Of a stretch of 64,000 nucleotides of DNA, positions 1 through 11,415 are shown piece after piece. The stretch lies in the NCBI GenBank assembly GCA_029255685.2, contig CM055318.2, forward strand, positions 17,365,001 to 17,429,000, written 5' to 3'. This stretch comes from Silene conica. Its lineage: Eukaryota; Streptophyta; Magnoliopsida; Caryophyllales; Caryophyllaceae. The stretch's first letter is position 1. Every line of letters begins with the position of its first letter. Position numbers and translations under genes: made by a program. Under the pieces are notes generated by a model. That model saw only the letters and a list, made by a program, of their open reading frames with translations, had not been told where the DNA came from and did no database searches.

Positions 1-571
1 AGGAAAACAAAATGCTTTATCTATCTCAAGTGAATACTCAAGCCAAGGCCACTCCTTGAACCACCTATGACAAAACTTTCTCCCTTGAAGTCCATCCCGA
101 GTACTTGGATAATCATTTAAATAAGGTTGACAAGGTTCATATACTACATATGCCCTTCGAATACAATCCCGTTCATTCAAAGGATATGTAAATAGGATGA
201 CGTTTTCCCGGATCTCGTTCAAGCGATGTAATATCACAGTCTTGAACTTCTACATGCTCAATGTGTTCATGTTGATCATCTTAAATGTCAATTCCTTCGT
301 TTGATCAAGTGGTGGAGGATTTGATGGAGAAGGGGTATCCTCCATACTTGATGAATTGTCATTTTATACCATGAAAATAAATTTTTATAGCGTTTCGGAT
401 TTCGATTATCCGTCATTACCAGGGGCAGAGCCACGCCCAGGGCTATATGGGCTACAACCCAATATGATTTCAGAAAAAAAAAAAATTTAAAAAAATGTGA
501 CGACATACCTAGTACTGAGCAAACACCCAAACCCCATCTCAAATAATGAAAAGATCAATAGAAATTTAAAA

Positions 572-933
572 GGATTAATTGATAGAAATACTCCGAACTA
601 TGAATGAACTGCTCAAAATACTCTAAACTTTATTTTAACTACTAATATAACGAACTAATACCCTCATTTGCTTTGAATAAAATTTGTTGTTTAGTAAACT
701 TATTATAGCATGTTTTAATGGTGTGATTTAGTGAATAAATTAATAAACAAGTAAAAAGAGAAAGACGGGTATAAGAAGGGTTAAAAGTTTCTTCACTTAT
801 TTAGCAGGTAACAGGTCATATATTATAATAAAAACAAATGAGAGGATTAGTTTGTTATATTGGTAGTTAAAATAGAGTTTGGAGTATTTTAAGCAGGACA
901 CCCATAGTTCAGAGTATTCTTATCAATTAATCC
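572..933. mobile_element. MULE-type MITE inside the hAT leader
   Basis: The ends are inverted repeats: GGATTAATTGATAGAAATAC at 572 and the matching TATCAATTAATCC ending at 933; further in, ctccgaactatg pairs with catagttcagag. It is flanked by a perfect 9-bp duplication AATTTAAAA (563-571 and 934-942), which points to a Mutator-like element. It has no coding capacity. It is absent from the corresponding place in copy A (near 4960-4980). Confidence 0.85.
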
Positions 934-1631
934 AATTTAAAAACCCTAAATCTTCAATTCAATTAGTCAATAACTCAAATTATCAAGTATCAACACCAGT
1001 TCTTTGATAGTCGACATTCCAGATCTGTAATCTTGCCGGCTGCCACCACTCGTCCGTCGTCACTACGCATCGACGACATTCCAACTCTTTGTTCCTTGGT
1101 AGTTCTTTGTCTACTTATAGTTTTCTTGATTTTTTTGAAGAAAATGAGCAATTTATGGTCTTATTCTGTTGGTAAATAGCAAGATGTAAGAAATTTGAGA
1201 TTGTAGAATACCTAGAATCACTTAGTTATTTAGGAGATGCTCATTTTAGGAAGCAAGCTTTATTTATTTGTGAATGAATTTGATTACCTGAAATCTGAAT
1301 CCCTAATTTGATAATAAAAGATGGAAGATTTAGAGATAATTACAATCAAATCCAACACCCAACAGAGCATTTAAAGAGTTTTGAAAGAGTAATTGATTGA
1401 AGACAAAAAAAAAAGACATACTGTTATTGTCCAAACCCAACACCCAACAAAGCATTTAAAGAGAATTTAATATTGTTGTGGTCAGTTGGTCACTCGTGAA
1501 TCTGAATGGCCTCAAGTATTATATATAAATGGATATAGAATGGGCATTAGAGGACAAAACATTTACAGTCCTACTTTCCTACTTACCTGTCGGCCACTTC
1601 ATTCAATTTATAAACTTAATGTAATTGTTAA

Positions 1632-4094
1632 TTGTTAATTGATTATAGGTTAACGAAGTATAATCGAAATCCGAAACGCTATAAAAAATTATTTTCATGG
1701 TATAAAAATGACAATTCATCAAGTATAAAGGATACCCCTTCTCCATCAAATCCTCCACCACTTGATCAAAACGAAGGAATTGACATTCAAGATGATCAAC
1801 ATGAACACAATGAGCATGGAGAAGTTCAAGACTGTGATATTACATCGCTTGAACGAGATCCAGGAAAACGTCATCCTATTGGTGCATATCCTTTGAATGA
1901 ACGGGATTGTATTTGAAGGGCATATGTAGTTTATGGACTTTGTCAACCTTATTTATATGATTATCCAAGTACTCGGGATGGACTTCAAGGGAGAAAGTTT
2001 TGTCATAGGTGGTTCAAGGAGTGGCCTTGGCTTGAGTATTCACTTGAGACAGATAAAGCATTTTGTTTTCCTTGTTTCTTATTTGATGATTAGCCATCTC
2101 GACATCCATCTTTCACTGAAATTGGATTTAATGGTTGGAAAAATGTAATGTCTAAGCAAAGTGGCATCTTACTTCATGTTGGAGGCGTAATGTCAAAACA
2201 CAATGCTTCAATGTACAAGTGGGAAAATTTGAGAAATCCTTCTAAGCATATAGAGAAGGCAATGGACACATTATCTGTACAAGAGTTAGCCAATAATAAA
2301 CTTCGACTTGTTGCTAGTATAGAGGCTGTGAGGTTCTTGGCACGACAAGGGTGTTCTTTTACAGGTCATGATGAATCCCTCAACTCTCAAAATGGTGGCT
2401 ACCTTGATGTCGTTTTAGCCTCTTTTAGAACAATGAATGATGAACTCAACAAAGTAACAAATAGTGCTTCGAGAAATGCCAAGTATACATCTGGAAATAT
2501 CCAAAAGCAAATTGTTAGTGTTCTTGGTGACAGAGTTAGAGCTATGATTCGCAGTGAAATAGGAGATTCTAAATTTACAATCCTTGTTGATGAAGCTCTT
2601 GATGTGTCAAATAAGGAACAAATGGCCATAATTTTTCGATTTGTTGATCATGATGGTTTACTTAAGGAACGGTTCTTCAAAGTGCTGAGTGTTGATAACA
2701 CTTGTTCTCAAACTTTGAAGGATAAGATTTGTAAGGTTCTTACTCAATATGATCTTCAAGTAGGTGATATAAGAGGTCAAAGGTATGATGATGCAAGGAA
2801 CATGTGTGGCCAATTTAATGGCTAACAAGCTTTGTTTACAAGAGAAAATCCTTTCGCATATTATGTGCATTGTTTCGCTCATCGGTTACAATTGTCATTA
2901 AATGCTGCAGCCAAAGGAGTTCATGATTTGTGGCAGTTTTTTTCTACCTTGACCATTATCGTGAACTTTGTTGATTTTTCAGCTAAAAGACATTCATTGC
3001 TAAAAACTTTTATAGAAGAAGAAATTTCAGATTTAGTAGCAGCCGGTACAATTCTAACGGGTTTAGGTAAAAACCAAACTTGTACTTTACAAAGAGCAGG
3101 AGCTACTCGTTGGGGTTCACATTTTCGTTCTATTTCAAGTTTGCTTAAGTTGTTTGGAGCTACCTGAGCAACCATTGATGATTTGTATATAAATGGGCCA
3201 GATAAAGTACAAGGAAAAGCAAAGGCAGTTGGTAAGGCTTTAAAAAAGTTTGATTTCGTATATTGTTTGCATATGATGCATAATATTATGAAGACTACCG
3301 ATTTTTTAAGTCAAATTTTGCAAAAGAAAGACCTTGACATATTGAATGTTTTACATTTTCTTTCAATTACAAAAGAAAAACTTCAAGATATGAGAGAAAA
3401 TGGTTGGGATGATTTGATTACGATGGTTATAGCATTTTGTTGTGACCATGATATTTCTGTGCCGGATATGTCAGCAACTTACAAGAAAGGGTTGAGGACT
3501 TGTGAAAAGAATATCACAAATGAGCACTATTATCGGAACAATATATTTTATAGTGTGCTAGACTATCAGTTGGAAGAACTTAAGAGTAGATTCACTGATA
3601 GTTCTTTGGAGATTATTAAGCTTAGCGGATTACTTGACCCCCGTCATAGCTTTCGAGCATTCCAACATGAAGATGTGTGCAAACTAGCTTTAAAGTATTA
3701 TCCAGCTGACTTTTCGTCACATGATAGAAATGCTTTAGATTTGGAATGTGAGTTCTTTGTAGCAGATGTCAAGAAAGATCCAAGATTTGCACATACTACT
3801 TCCGTATTAGATTTGTGTCGTCGAATGGTCGAATTTGGTAAGACATCAATTTATCCCATGATTTATAGATTGATTTGTCTTATATTGACTCTTCCAGTTT
3901 CTACGGCAACAACCGAAAGAGCATTTTCATCTATGATCATCTTCAAAAGCAAGCTTCGAAATAAGATGAATGATGAATTTCTTGATAATTTGATGGTGCT
4001 TTATATTGAAAGGACTTTTGTAGATAATATTACGAATGAAGATGTAATTACTGATTTTGAATTAGATGGACCTCGTAGGGCAAAGTTTAGCTAA
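1632..4094 (+). pseudogene. hAT transposase (zinc finger MYM/TTF type with DUF4371 and hATC), four stop codons
   Basis: One continuous frame reads from 1632 to 4094 without any frameshift but with in-frame stops at 1914 (TGA), 2091 (TAG), 2823 (TAA) and 3165 (TGA). The N-terminal part has the TTF-type zinc-finger pattern around FCHRWFKEWPWLEYSLE and FCFPCF. The middle has the DDE-type core with VDEALDVSNKEQ (about 2585-2625) and the following YYVHCFAHRLQLSL block. The C-terminus has the hAT dimerisation signature STATTERAFSSM (about 3900-3940). The protein would bind the element ends and catalyse cut-and-paste transposition in the nucleus. Each stop is one C-to-T change from CGA, CAA or CAG; copy A still has CGA at the position matching 1914. 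The true start codon is uncertain. It is non-functional as it stands. Confidence 0.85.
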
Positions 4095-5126
4095 TTAGGT
4101 TACTTATCTAGTAAATTTTTGGATTTATGTTGTGGTGTATTATTTTTCGGATGTTAAAAAGAATGAAGGACAATACTTATATCGTCGTCTGAAATTTTTA
4201 ATTTAGCCCTATATAGTATTTAATCTTGGCTCCGCCCCTGGTCATTTTACTTCATTAACCTATAATCAATTAACAATTAACTATTACATTAAGTATATAA
4301 ATTGAATGAAGTGGCCGGATGGAAAGTAGGAAAGTAGGACAGTAAATGTTTTGTCCTCTAATGCCAATTCTATATCCATTCATATATAATACTTGGACCA
4401 TTCAGATTCACGAGTGACCAAGTGACCACAACAATATTAAATTCTCTTTAAATGCTTTGTTGGGTGTTGGGTTTTGACAATATGAGTATGTCTTTCTTTT
4501 TTTTTGTCTTCAATCAATTACTCTTTCAAAACTCTTTAAATGCTCTATTAGGTGTTGGATTTGATTGGAATTATCTCTAAATCTTCCATCTTTTGTTATC
4601 AAATTAGGGATTCAGATTTCAGATAATCAAATTCATTCACAAATAAATAAAGCTTACTTCCTAAAATCAGCATCTCCAAATAACTAAGTGATTATAGTCA
4701 TTCTACAATCTCAAATTTCTTCCATCAAGCTATTTACCAACAGAATAAGACCATAAATTGCTCGTTTTCTTTCAAAAAAATCAATAAAACTATAAGTAGA
4801 CAAGGAATTACCAAGGAACAAAGAATTGGAATGTCGTCGATGCGTAGTGACGACGGACGAGTGGTGGCAGCCGGCAAGATTACAAATCTGGAATGTCAAT
4901 TATCAAAGATCTGGTGTTGATACTTGATAATTTGAGTTATTGAATAATTGAATTGAAAATTTAGGGTTTTTTTAATTTCTATTGATCTTTTCATTATTTG
5001 AGATGGGGTTTGGGTGTTTGCTCAGTACTTGGTATGTCGTCACATTTTTTCAATTTTTAAATTTTTTTTTTTCTGAAATCATATTGGGATGTAGCCTATA
5101 TAGCCCTGGGCATGGCTCCGCCCATG

Positions 5127-5690
5127 GTCATGACTAATATCACCTTACTTTCTAATATAAACTACACTCGACTAGGTGATCAACAAAGCTCGTGAGATGC
5201 CAAATGCAACATCTACTCAAACTACTGCTTATATAATCTTAAATATCATTTGGATCAACACAGGTCATCCCGAAAATGGGTGACAATTTATACACAACCA
5301 ACACACGTCAGTTTCAATAATATAAAAGCATAAGATACGTTATGGTATGTAAACATGCAACATGCTAATGATATGTACGAGACACGTTTACCAAATCACC
5401 ACACTGGTACCGGGAAGGCCCAAAGGTGCCCATGACGGACCACATCACCGCCCACACAATAGTCACACCGCAATCCGTAAAATAAGTACTCGGGATGCAC
5501 CCGTGATACTGAGTCCCAACGCTAACTGGATCCCTGCCCGACGTCGTGATACCACATGAGCCTCTCCGTCCTCAAGTCATTAATGTGCATATCCAAGAGG
5601 CGACCCAAGCATAAGACGGTCTCTCAACCGCCTTATGTCTCCTCAACAACATCCACATCACCACCATATCCTACAAATATGATAAACATA
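5127..5690. other. Unassigned LTR-like remnant, left part (continues at 11416)
   Basis: This is moderately GC-rich, non-coding sequence interrupted at 5690/11416 by a CACTA element with an ATA target duplication, so it is continuous with 11416-12290. The far end at 12290 reads cgggtattaca, which as a minus-strand start (TGTAATACCCGG) is typical of some Ty3-type LTRs. I could not find the partner end or a target duplication, so the solo-LTR reading is only a guess. Confidence 0.3.
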
Positions 5691-6654
5691 CACTACTAAA
5701 ATTACGTTTTCGGAAGACTAAAATGAGCGACCATATTCTACAGTCGCCAAAATGAGGACGGAAAAAAATTCGGGCGACGAAAAACAGTCCCCAAAATGGC
5801 GAATGAAATGGCAATTGCAAAAAGCCAAAATGGCGACTGAATTCAGTCGCCAATTTGGCCACGAATCCGTTTTCAGTCGCCAAAATTCATGACTTTCTTA
5901 CTCGTGGAATCTAATCCTCTCTCATACTTTACCAAATTTTTTAAAAAAATAACCCAAACCCGCGACAACCACCATAACCGACCACTGACAACCCCACTAC
6001 CGACAGCAGAATATCGGCAACTACCCTAACAATGATCTAACGTTCTTTTTAATCATCAGTCTTTTCATTTCCTAAAAGTTTGAAGGTGCGTTTTTTTTAT
6101 TTTGATTAGTTTAAACTTCAATTAGTTTGATGAATTTGTGATTTGATTAGCTTATTTGTGTTTATATGATGTTTACGCATAGTTTAATAGTTATGCGATG
6201 TTTAATTTGTTTGAAATTGTTAATTCGTTAGGGTTTGTGTAAATTGCTAATTAGGGTAATATAAATTAGGGTTTTTGTGAAATTATTAGTATTATTTGAA
6301 TTAAGATTGTAATAATGTATTGATCATTTTGATGATGTTAGTGTACTTAATTGACAAAAAATAGTATAGTTTTAGTGTATTAAGTGGTAAATTAGTGTAG
6401 TGTTAGTATAATGTTAGTAATGTTTAAGTTTTTGTGTATTAGGTGGTAAATTGTTACTTTTGTTTAAAAAAAAGTAGCATAATGTTAGCATAATTATTAT
6501 GTATGAGTTATTGTTACACTTTAGTGCAATATTAGTATATGATATTAGTTTAGGAAATGTTAAAAACAAGTAATATAATTTTGTATGAGTTATTGTTAAA
6601 AACTATTGTTTGGAATATTTTTTAAATTAAAGTGAAGAGATTAGAACGTTAATG

Positions 6655-7060
6655 GATGTACGAAGATAGAGTAGCTAAGAAGAAACATCCTACCGTAGAT
6701 TTGTAAAAGAGGGTTTTGAATTTATTGAATTTGCTAAACAACAAGATGAAATTAGGTATCCATGTACTAAATGCAAAAATTTGAAATATTTACATACCAT
6801 TGAGGTAGAAGAACATCTTTATACAAAGAGTTTTCTCCAAATTATTATAATTGGATTTCTCAAAGTGAAAAATGTCCAATTACCGAACAACCTGATCAAA
6901 TCAATCAAAATGAGAATCCTTATAGAGATATGGTATATGGTGCTTTGGAGTTTAGTACTTTTAATAATGTCAACCATGAGCCTATGTTTGAAAAAGAACC
7001 AAATCCAAAAGCAAAATCATTTATTGAATGAAGGGAACAAAATGTCACTGTTACAATCCG
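6655..7060 (+). pseudogene. N-terminal fragment of CACTA TNP2-type transposase (transposase-associated domain)
   Basis: Joined over two frameshifts, the sequence reads as the N-terminal transposase-associated domain of plant CACTA TNPD/TNP2 proteins. It starts near WMYEDRVAKKKHPTVD, passes through IRYPCTKCKNLKYLHT (a CxxC metal-binding pair) and EVEEHLYTK, and ends near NYYNWISQSEKCP. The same domain opens the TNP2 gene at 38576. The two frameshifts lie at short T runs (6700-6702 and 6831-6834), each one base shorter than the coding frame requires. No downstream TNP2 domain follows, so the gene is truncated. It has no function now. Confidence 0.7.
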
Positions 7061-7188
7061 CATCTAGGATAGTAACCTTGAAATGTGAGTTTAACATGTC
7101 ATTTAATGTCGTTGATGGTATTGCTTCGTTGGTTGAGGACGTTATCCCTGATAACAACGCAATGGCCCGAAATTTCTATAATATCAAA

Positions 7189-7222
7189 CTAGTTTTATAC
7201 CCGTGCAAAAAAAATGCACATG
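7189..7222 (-). mobile_element. Helitron-like 3' terminus (hairpin plus CTAG)
   Basis: Read on the minus strand, this has a CG-rich stem around GTGCA/TGCAC with an A-rich loop, then a short spacer and terminal CTAG followed by T. This is the usual Helitron 3' end (hairpin, then CTRR, inserted before T). The stem is imperfect on one side. The body would extend to higher coordinates; the 5' end was not found. Confidence 0.45.
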
Positions 7223-8072
7223 CCGCAACAAACGACGTTAAGTTTTCAATGACGTAACAATATAATTTGTCCGCAGTAGCAGTTGAATTTAATCGTGCTT
7301 CTTATTTATTATTGTAACCACGTAAAATGAATTGTGCCTTCTTATTCAAATGTTAAATTCAAATAACTATATTGAAATTGTAAATATTTCGGGTCATGTT
7401 GTATAACACAAAGTACTTGAATTGGGCATCTAACTTTAGATACACTACTTCACTCATAAACTAACCCTCACTCATCACAATCGATTTCTCTTAATCTACT
7501 CTAATTGTCATCTCACCAACTTATCCTCACATTCTCTCTCAACTTCAATTGTCCGCACTTTTGTCGCCCCTCATCTCTTTGTTTGTCTCCTTCCCTATAA
7601 CAAAACCGCTAATTACAATCATAAACCTGCTCTTGAATACGTCTTTTGCTCCTTTAAATTTTCAATCTTCATCACTTTATTTCCGCCGTCTTTGTCGTTG
7701 AGAATTTGGTGTTTCGACCTCTCGTTTGTTTATGTGTCATAAATCTATGTATTTCGTTTCATTTTTGTATCTTGTCTCGGTATTCCTTCATGTTAATGAT
7801 GATGATGTTTCCTTCATGTTAATGATGATGATGTTTTTGATAAAAAAATTATGTTGTTTTTTAAAAAAAAATTGTTTAGTTTCGTTAATGCATCATAACT
7901 TATAGATATGTCATGTTTTCTTTCTAACTTTATCCAATGAAGTTTAATATTTTTGTTATCATGTTCATAATTTTGATTTAAAATTTGACGATTTTTATTT
8001 ATTATATATAAATCATGAGATCGCTATTATTGTTGCTTATTAATATAATTATGATTAGAGTAAATTAATACT

Positions 8073-8930
8073 GGCTGTGTTTGGCAAGGCAAATAAGGTA
8101 CCTGATTTGTCTGAAATGACTTTTTTGTCAAAACAATCAGGTACCTTATCTTTTTTTGCCTGTTTGGCAAGTACCTGATTTGAGGGAAAAATGTACCTGA
8201 AATAAAAAGCTACCCCAGGTAGCATTTGAGAAATCAGGTACTTGTTTTATTTCCATCTACCTATTCTAACCTTAATTGTATAACGTTAATTAAACAAATC
8301 AAACACAATACAAAACTCATTCGTACTTCCCAAATATAACTCATAATCACCCATCGTCAGCCACCGCTGCCGCGCCTGATGACTTATTATTTAGGGCTCT
8401 TGAGGACTATCCAAATTATATACCAGAAGAAGAACTACCGGACACTGGTAATACTGTCACAAGCAATGAAACTGTGAACGAGCCGTCGATGGAAATGAAA
8501 AGCATCCGCGGTAGGATCACTACTTTAATTTGGGGTGAAGCTTAATTAATATTTTTTTTGTATGATTTTAATATAGAACTATTTTTGTATCGTTAAAATA
8601 TATTTTTAAGGGTGTATTGTTTGAATTTTTTTTACCTAATCGTAATATGTTAATTATTTTCCAATTCGCCTTGCCCTCAGCCTATTAAAAACGTAACACC
8701 GTCAACGACAATAACACGAGAATAATAGTAAAAACGTAAAACATATCAATAATAAACCATGTCCTTTTCCGTCATTTTGTTAAATATCAGCTACCTTTTC
8801 AGTTAGTATCCAAACAATTTTAACAAAAATCAGCTACCTTTTCAGGTTTTAATTTTCAGCTACCTTTTCAGGTTTCAGGTACCTTTTCAGACTTCAGCTA
8901 CCTTTTCAGTTAGTTTTGCCAAACAGACTC
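8073..8930. mobile_element. Non-autonomous hAT-like element inserted in the MULE left repeat
   Basis: The left end GGCTGTGTTTGGCAA and the right end TTGCCAAACAGACTC form a 15-bp inverted repeat with mismatches near the tips. Subterminal motifs CAGGTACCT and CAGCTACCTTTTCAG are repeated at both ends. The 8-mers outside (TTAATACT and TTATACTC) are similar but not identical, so the target duplication is only approximate. Removing it restores continuity of the MULE inverted repeat. The inner segment 8370-8545 is more GC-rich and reads partly open, but I do not recognise a protein. Confidence 0.65.
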
Positions 8931-9112
8931 TTATACTCTTTTATATACCACATTTCTAAAAAAACTCCTTTTTAAAACTTTTTATTAAATTACTTTTATA
9001 AAATGTTACAGGTTGTAACTTACACCCAAATGACCATTATGATGACAGAATACGTCAAAATTCAAAATTTTCATTTAAATTTATAATTTTAAGACCAAAA
9101 TACCTCATTTTC

Positions 9113-9440
9113 CCTCCCTCCTTCTTCTTCCCTTGTTCTGTCTTTTACCCTGCATCTTCTTCTTCCTCCCTTCTTTTTTTTCTTCCCTTCTTCGTAGCTC
9201 CTCCTCCATCTTATTCATCTCCTCAATTTTTTTCTTTTTTCTTCTTCCCACGTCTTTTTCTATCTTTTTCTTCCCGCGTCTTCTTCCTTCTTCTCCCTAC
9301 GTTTTCTTCTTCTTCTTCTTCTTCTTCTTCCACCCTTCTTATTCTTCTTCTTTTTCTTCCTTTTCTTCTTCCCTGCTCCTCTACCTTCTTCCTCTTTTCA
9401 ATTTTTCTCCTTTTTTCTGCCTTTTCTTATCCTTTTTTAA
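9113..9440 (+). repeat. CTT-rich pyrimidine tract
   Basis: About 330 bases of nearly pure C/T on this strand, with runs of TTC and CTT including a clean (TTC)n block near 9305-9330. It lies inside the MULE. The open frame across it encodes only S/F/L and is a composition effect, not a gene. Confidence 0.85.
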
Positions 9441-9521
9441 CAAAATTAGTACACACATTAACTAAAACTCAACAAAATTAAAACATTTGGTCTGATTAAT
9501 TTGGCGTTTGTCAATTATAAT

Positions 9522-9762
9522 TGATAATAATCGGAGAGGGGAGAAAGCATAAAGGTAATGGTAATATTATTGATAATTCGTTCGTGTCTTTAACTATTAC
9601 AATTGCGGTGTTTATATAACACTATTGAAGATCAGATAATATCGCTAGCAAATATAAATTATTCTAGAAAATCATAATAATATTCTATACGATATATTAC
9701 GATACCGCATTTCTTAATTGTGGATATGTCGATATCTCGACATATCCCAATATCTCGTAACA
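9522..9762. mobile_element. Solo LTR, 241 bp
   Basis: It begins TGATAATAATCGG and ends TATCTCGTAACA, so has TG...CA ends. A perfect 5-bp target duplication ATAAT flanks it (9517-9521 and 9763-9767). It contains TTTATATAAC near 9610, a plausible TATA box. There is no internal region, so it is best read as a solo LTR of a small retrotransposon or TRIM, inserted into the MULE. Confidence 0.7.
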
Positions 9763-10123
9763 ATAATGGGGTTAGTTGAATAATTGAACTGGACAACAAA
9801 AGAGGGATAATCTTTTGTTTATTATATTCGATTTTTTATTATTTTAGAAAAAAAGAATATTAATTAGAAGAACAAGAAGCAAAATGAAGAAGAAGTAGCA
9901 GCAACGACATGGAAGAAGACGAACAAAAGAGAAACACAAAGAAAAAGAACACGTAAGGGCATTTTCGTCAAAATATAAGACTTTTCGCCGAAAAGTCAAT
10001 TTGGGTGCAATTTATAAGCTGAGAACATTTTGAGGTAGTAATTTAATAAAACGTTTTTAAAAGGGAGTTTTTTATAAAAATGGTATATAAAAGGGTGTAA
10101 TTATTAATTAACTCTTATGATTA

Positions 10124-11140
10124 TAATATATAACTGTTAAGGGAGCACATATTTTTATGAAATGATATTGTATTGTGATGCCTGATTACTAAATAAATGT
10201 TCTTTTGTCCCACAATAATTCTTTTTAAGACTTGTGCTTTTTTTTAAAAAGGAAAATTAGTACTGATACTTTTTTTTATAATCGTTAAAATCCTCAGTAT
10301 GGTGTATTTTTTTAACATTATAATTATATAATTTGTTTCTAATTTTGCTAAATTTTTTATATTTCTTAACATTATGAATTATAATTATATGATCTTGTAT
10401 TTTTTTTTTGTATAAGAATGTTATTTGGGTACCTATCAAGACGAAAATTAGTACAAAATTTGTAATTTTATCCAATTTGTAATTTTTCTGTAATTGTTTT
10501 GATTCAGATTTGTTCTTAATTTTTTAGCAAAAAATATATCTATAATATGTAATTGCCGAAAAACTTGAAACTAAAACTAAAATTAAAATATCCTAAACTT
10601 TTTCAATCCCTAAAACCAAGGACCAACTGAAAAGCTTTAATTATTTCAGCTTTTATAGTAAAGGGATTGGGGTCATTGTCACACAAAGTTACTCTTTCCG
10701 ATTTCTTGTGTTGTTCCCTTTTAATTTTAACACAAGAAATAAGGAAATTAATTTGGACCACACAATACACATGACCCCACATGAAATTGATTTTGAACCA
10801 CAAAAAGTTGTCCAAAAGAGGAAAGAGGGAACATCAATGTTATTAGACCAAAACGGAAAGGGGAACATCATAGAAAATCGGAGGTAGTATAAGATTAAAC
10901 TTTGTCTATAATGCATGAAAATGAATGAATTATCTTGCTTAATACTTGCTATGTATTTTTTTTTCTATAATACATGAAAATAGCAGTTTGAAATGGAGAA
11001 AAAGACATGCAAATCAAGTTGAAATATAAGAGGGAGTCTAATTTAATGTGTACAATGAACACGGGTTCTACCTTAACTTTTTTTTTTCAGTCCATAAAAC
11101 CAGGGACCAATAAGAATGCGTTAATTGTTTCCACTTTTAC
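10124..11140. other. CACTA 1 right interior, no gene recognised
   Basis: This is AT-rich sequence without recognisable coding. A block near 10609-10675 (ccaaggaccaactg to taaagggattgg) recurs in diverged form near 11091-11155 (ccagggaccaataag to taaggagattgg), suggesting an internal duplication close to the subterminal repeats. Confidence 0.5.
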
Positions 11141-11415
11141 AGTAAGGAGATTGGCGATGGATATGGCAATTTTGGCGACAGATTTCGATCGCTAGCTTCC
11201 CGCCTTTTCTTCACACCTTCGGGTGCACTAATTTTCCGTTGCCAATAAATAATTTCAGTCGCCAATTTTGGTGACTGAAATCCGTCGACCAAGTGAAAAA
11301 AAAGTGACAAGTTGTTGTGACGCAGCTTTGGTGACTGATTTCAGTCGCCCGAATCATTTTAGCGGCTGAATTCAGTCGCCTTTTCCGGTCACTCAAGCAC
11401 AGTTTTTTTGTAGTG

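Larger units (their letters stand above)
420..4240 (+). mobile_element. hAT DNA transposon (copy B) with terminal inverted repeats, nested in copy A
   Basis: The left end begins CAGGGGCAGAGCC at 420 and the right end is GGCTCCGCCCCTG ending at 4240, a 13-bp inverted repeat with one mismatch. Flanking 8-mers are GTCATTAC (412-419) and GTCATTTT (4241-4248), an imperfect 8-bp target duplication as expected for hAT. The element carries a transposase reading frame from about 1632 to 4094, broken by four stop codons. About 1.2 kb of 5' leader precedes it and contains a MITE. The total length of 3.8 kb is normal for an autonomous hAT. Confidence 0.85.
1..5126 (-). mobile_element. Outer hAT element (copy A), minus orientation, split by copy B, runs off left edge
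   Basis: Bases 1-411 are the reverse complement of about 1665-2073, and 4249-5126 are the reverse complement of about 420-1655 (without the MITE at 572-933). Joined across 412-4248, these two pieces read as one hAT element in minus orientation. Its terminal sequence ends at 5126 (CATGGGCGGAGCC read on the minus strand, against CAGGGGCAGAGCC in copy B). The rest of its transposase lies beyond the left edge. The coding part visible at 1-411 (minus) matches the N-terminal region of the copy B transposase, with two one-base shortenings of T runs (near 300 and 362) that shift its frame. This is inferred from direct comparison of the two copies by eye. Confidence 0.8.
8058..10114. mobile_element. 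Mutator-like element with long inverted repeats, nested in CACTA 1
   Basis: A perfect 9-bp target duplication TTATGATTA flanks it (8049-8057 and 10115-10123). The ends start GAGTAAATTAAT and finish ATTAATTAACTC, and the inverted repeats extend about 150 bp, including CTCTTTTATATACCA on the left and its complement on the right. The left repeat is itself interrupted by a short hAT element (8073-8930). The interior holds a pyrimidine-rich tract and a solo LTR and no transposase gene. It is non-autonomous. Confidence 0.85.
5691..11415. mobile_element. CACTA (En/Spm) element 1, degenerate, with nested MULE
   Basis: The left end is CACTACTAAAATTACG at 5691 and the right end is TTTTTTTGTAGTG ending at 11415. 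A 3-bp target duplication ATA flanks both sides (5688-5690 and 11416-11418). Both ends carry subterminal repeats containing TCAGTCGCC and its complement (about 5735-5885 and 11170-11395), arranged as short hairpins such as GGCGACTGAATTCAGTCGCC, as expected for transposase-binding sites. Only a fragment of transposase remains (about 6655-7060). The middle is occupied by a later MULE insertion. It is an internally deleted, non-autonomous copy. Confidence 0.88.

Noticed and set aside
5362-5559. 65-residue open frame in the GC-richer LTR-like block
   Set aside because: Explained by composition; no domain and interrupted context.
9133-9465. 110-residue open frame in the pyrimidine tract
   Set aside because: Encodes almost only Ser, Phe and Leu because of TTC repeats; no domain or start context.
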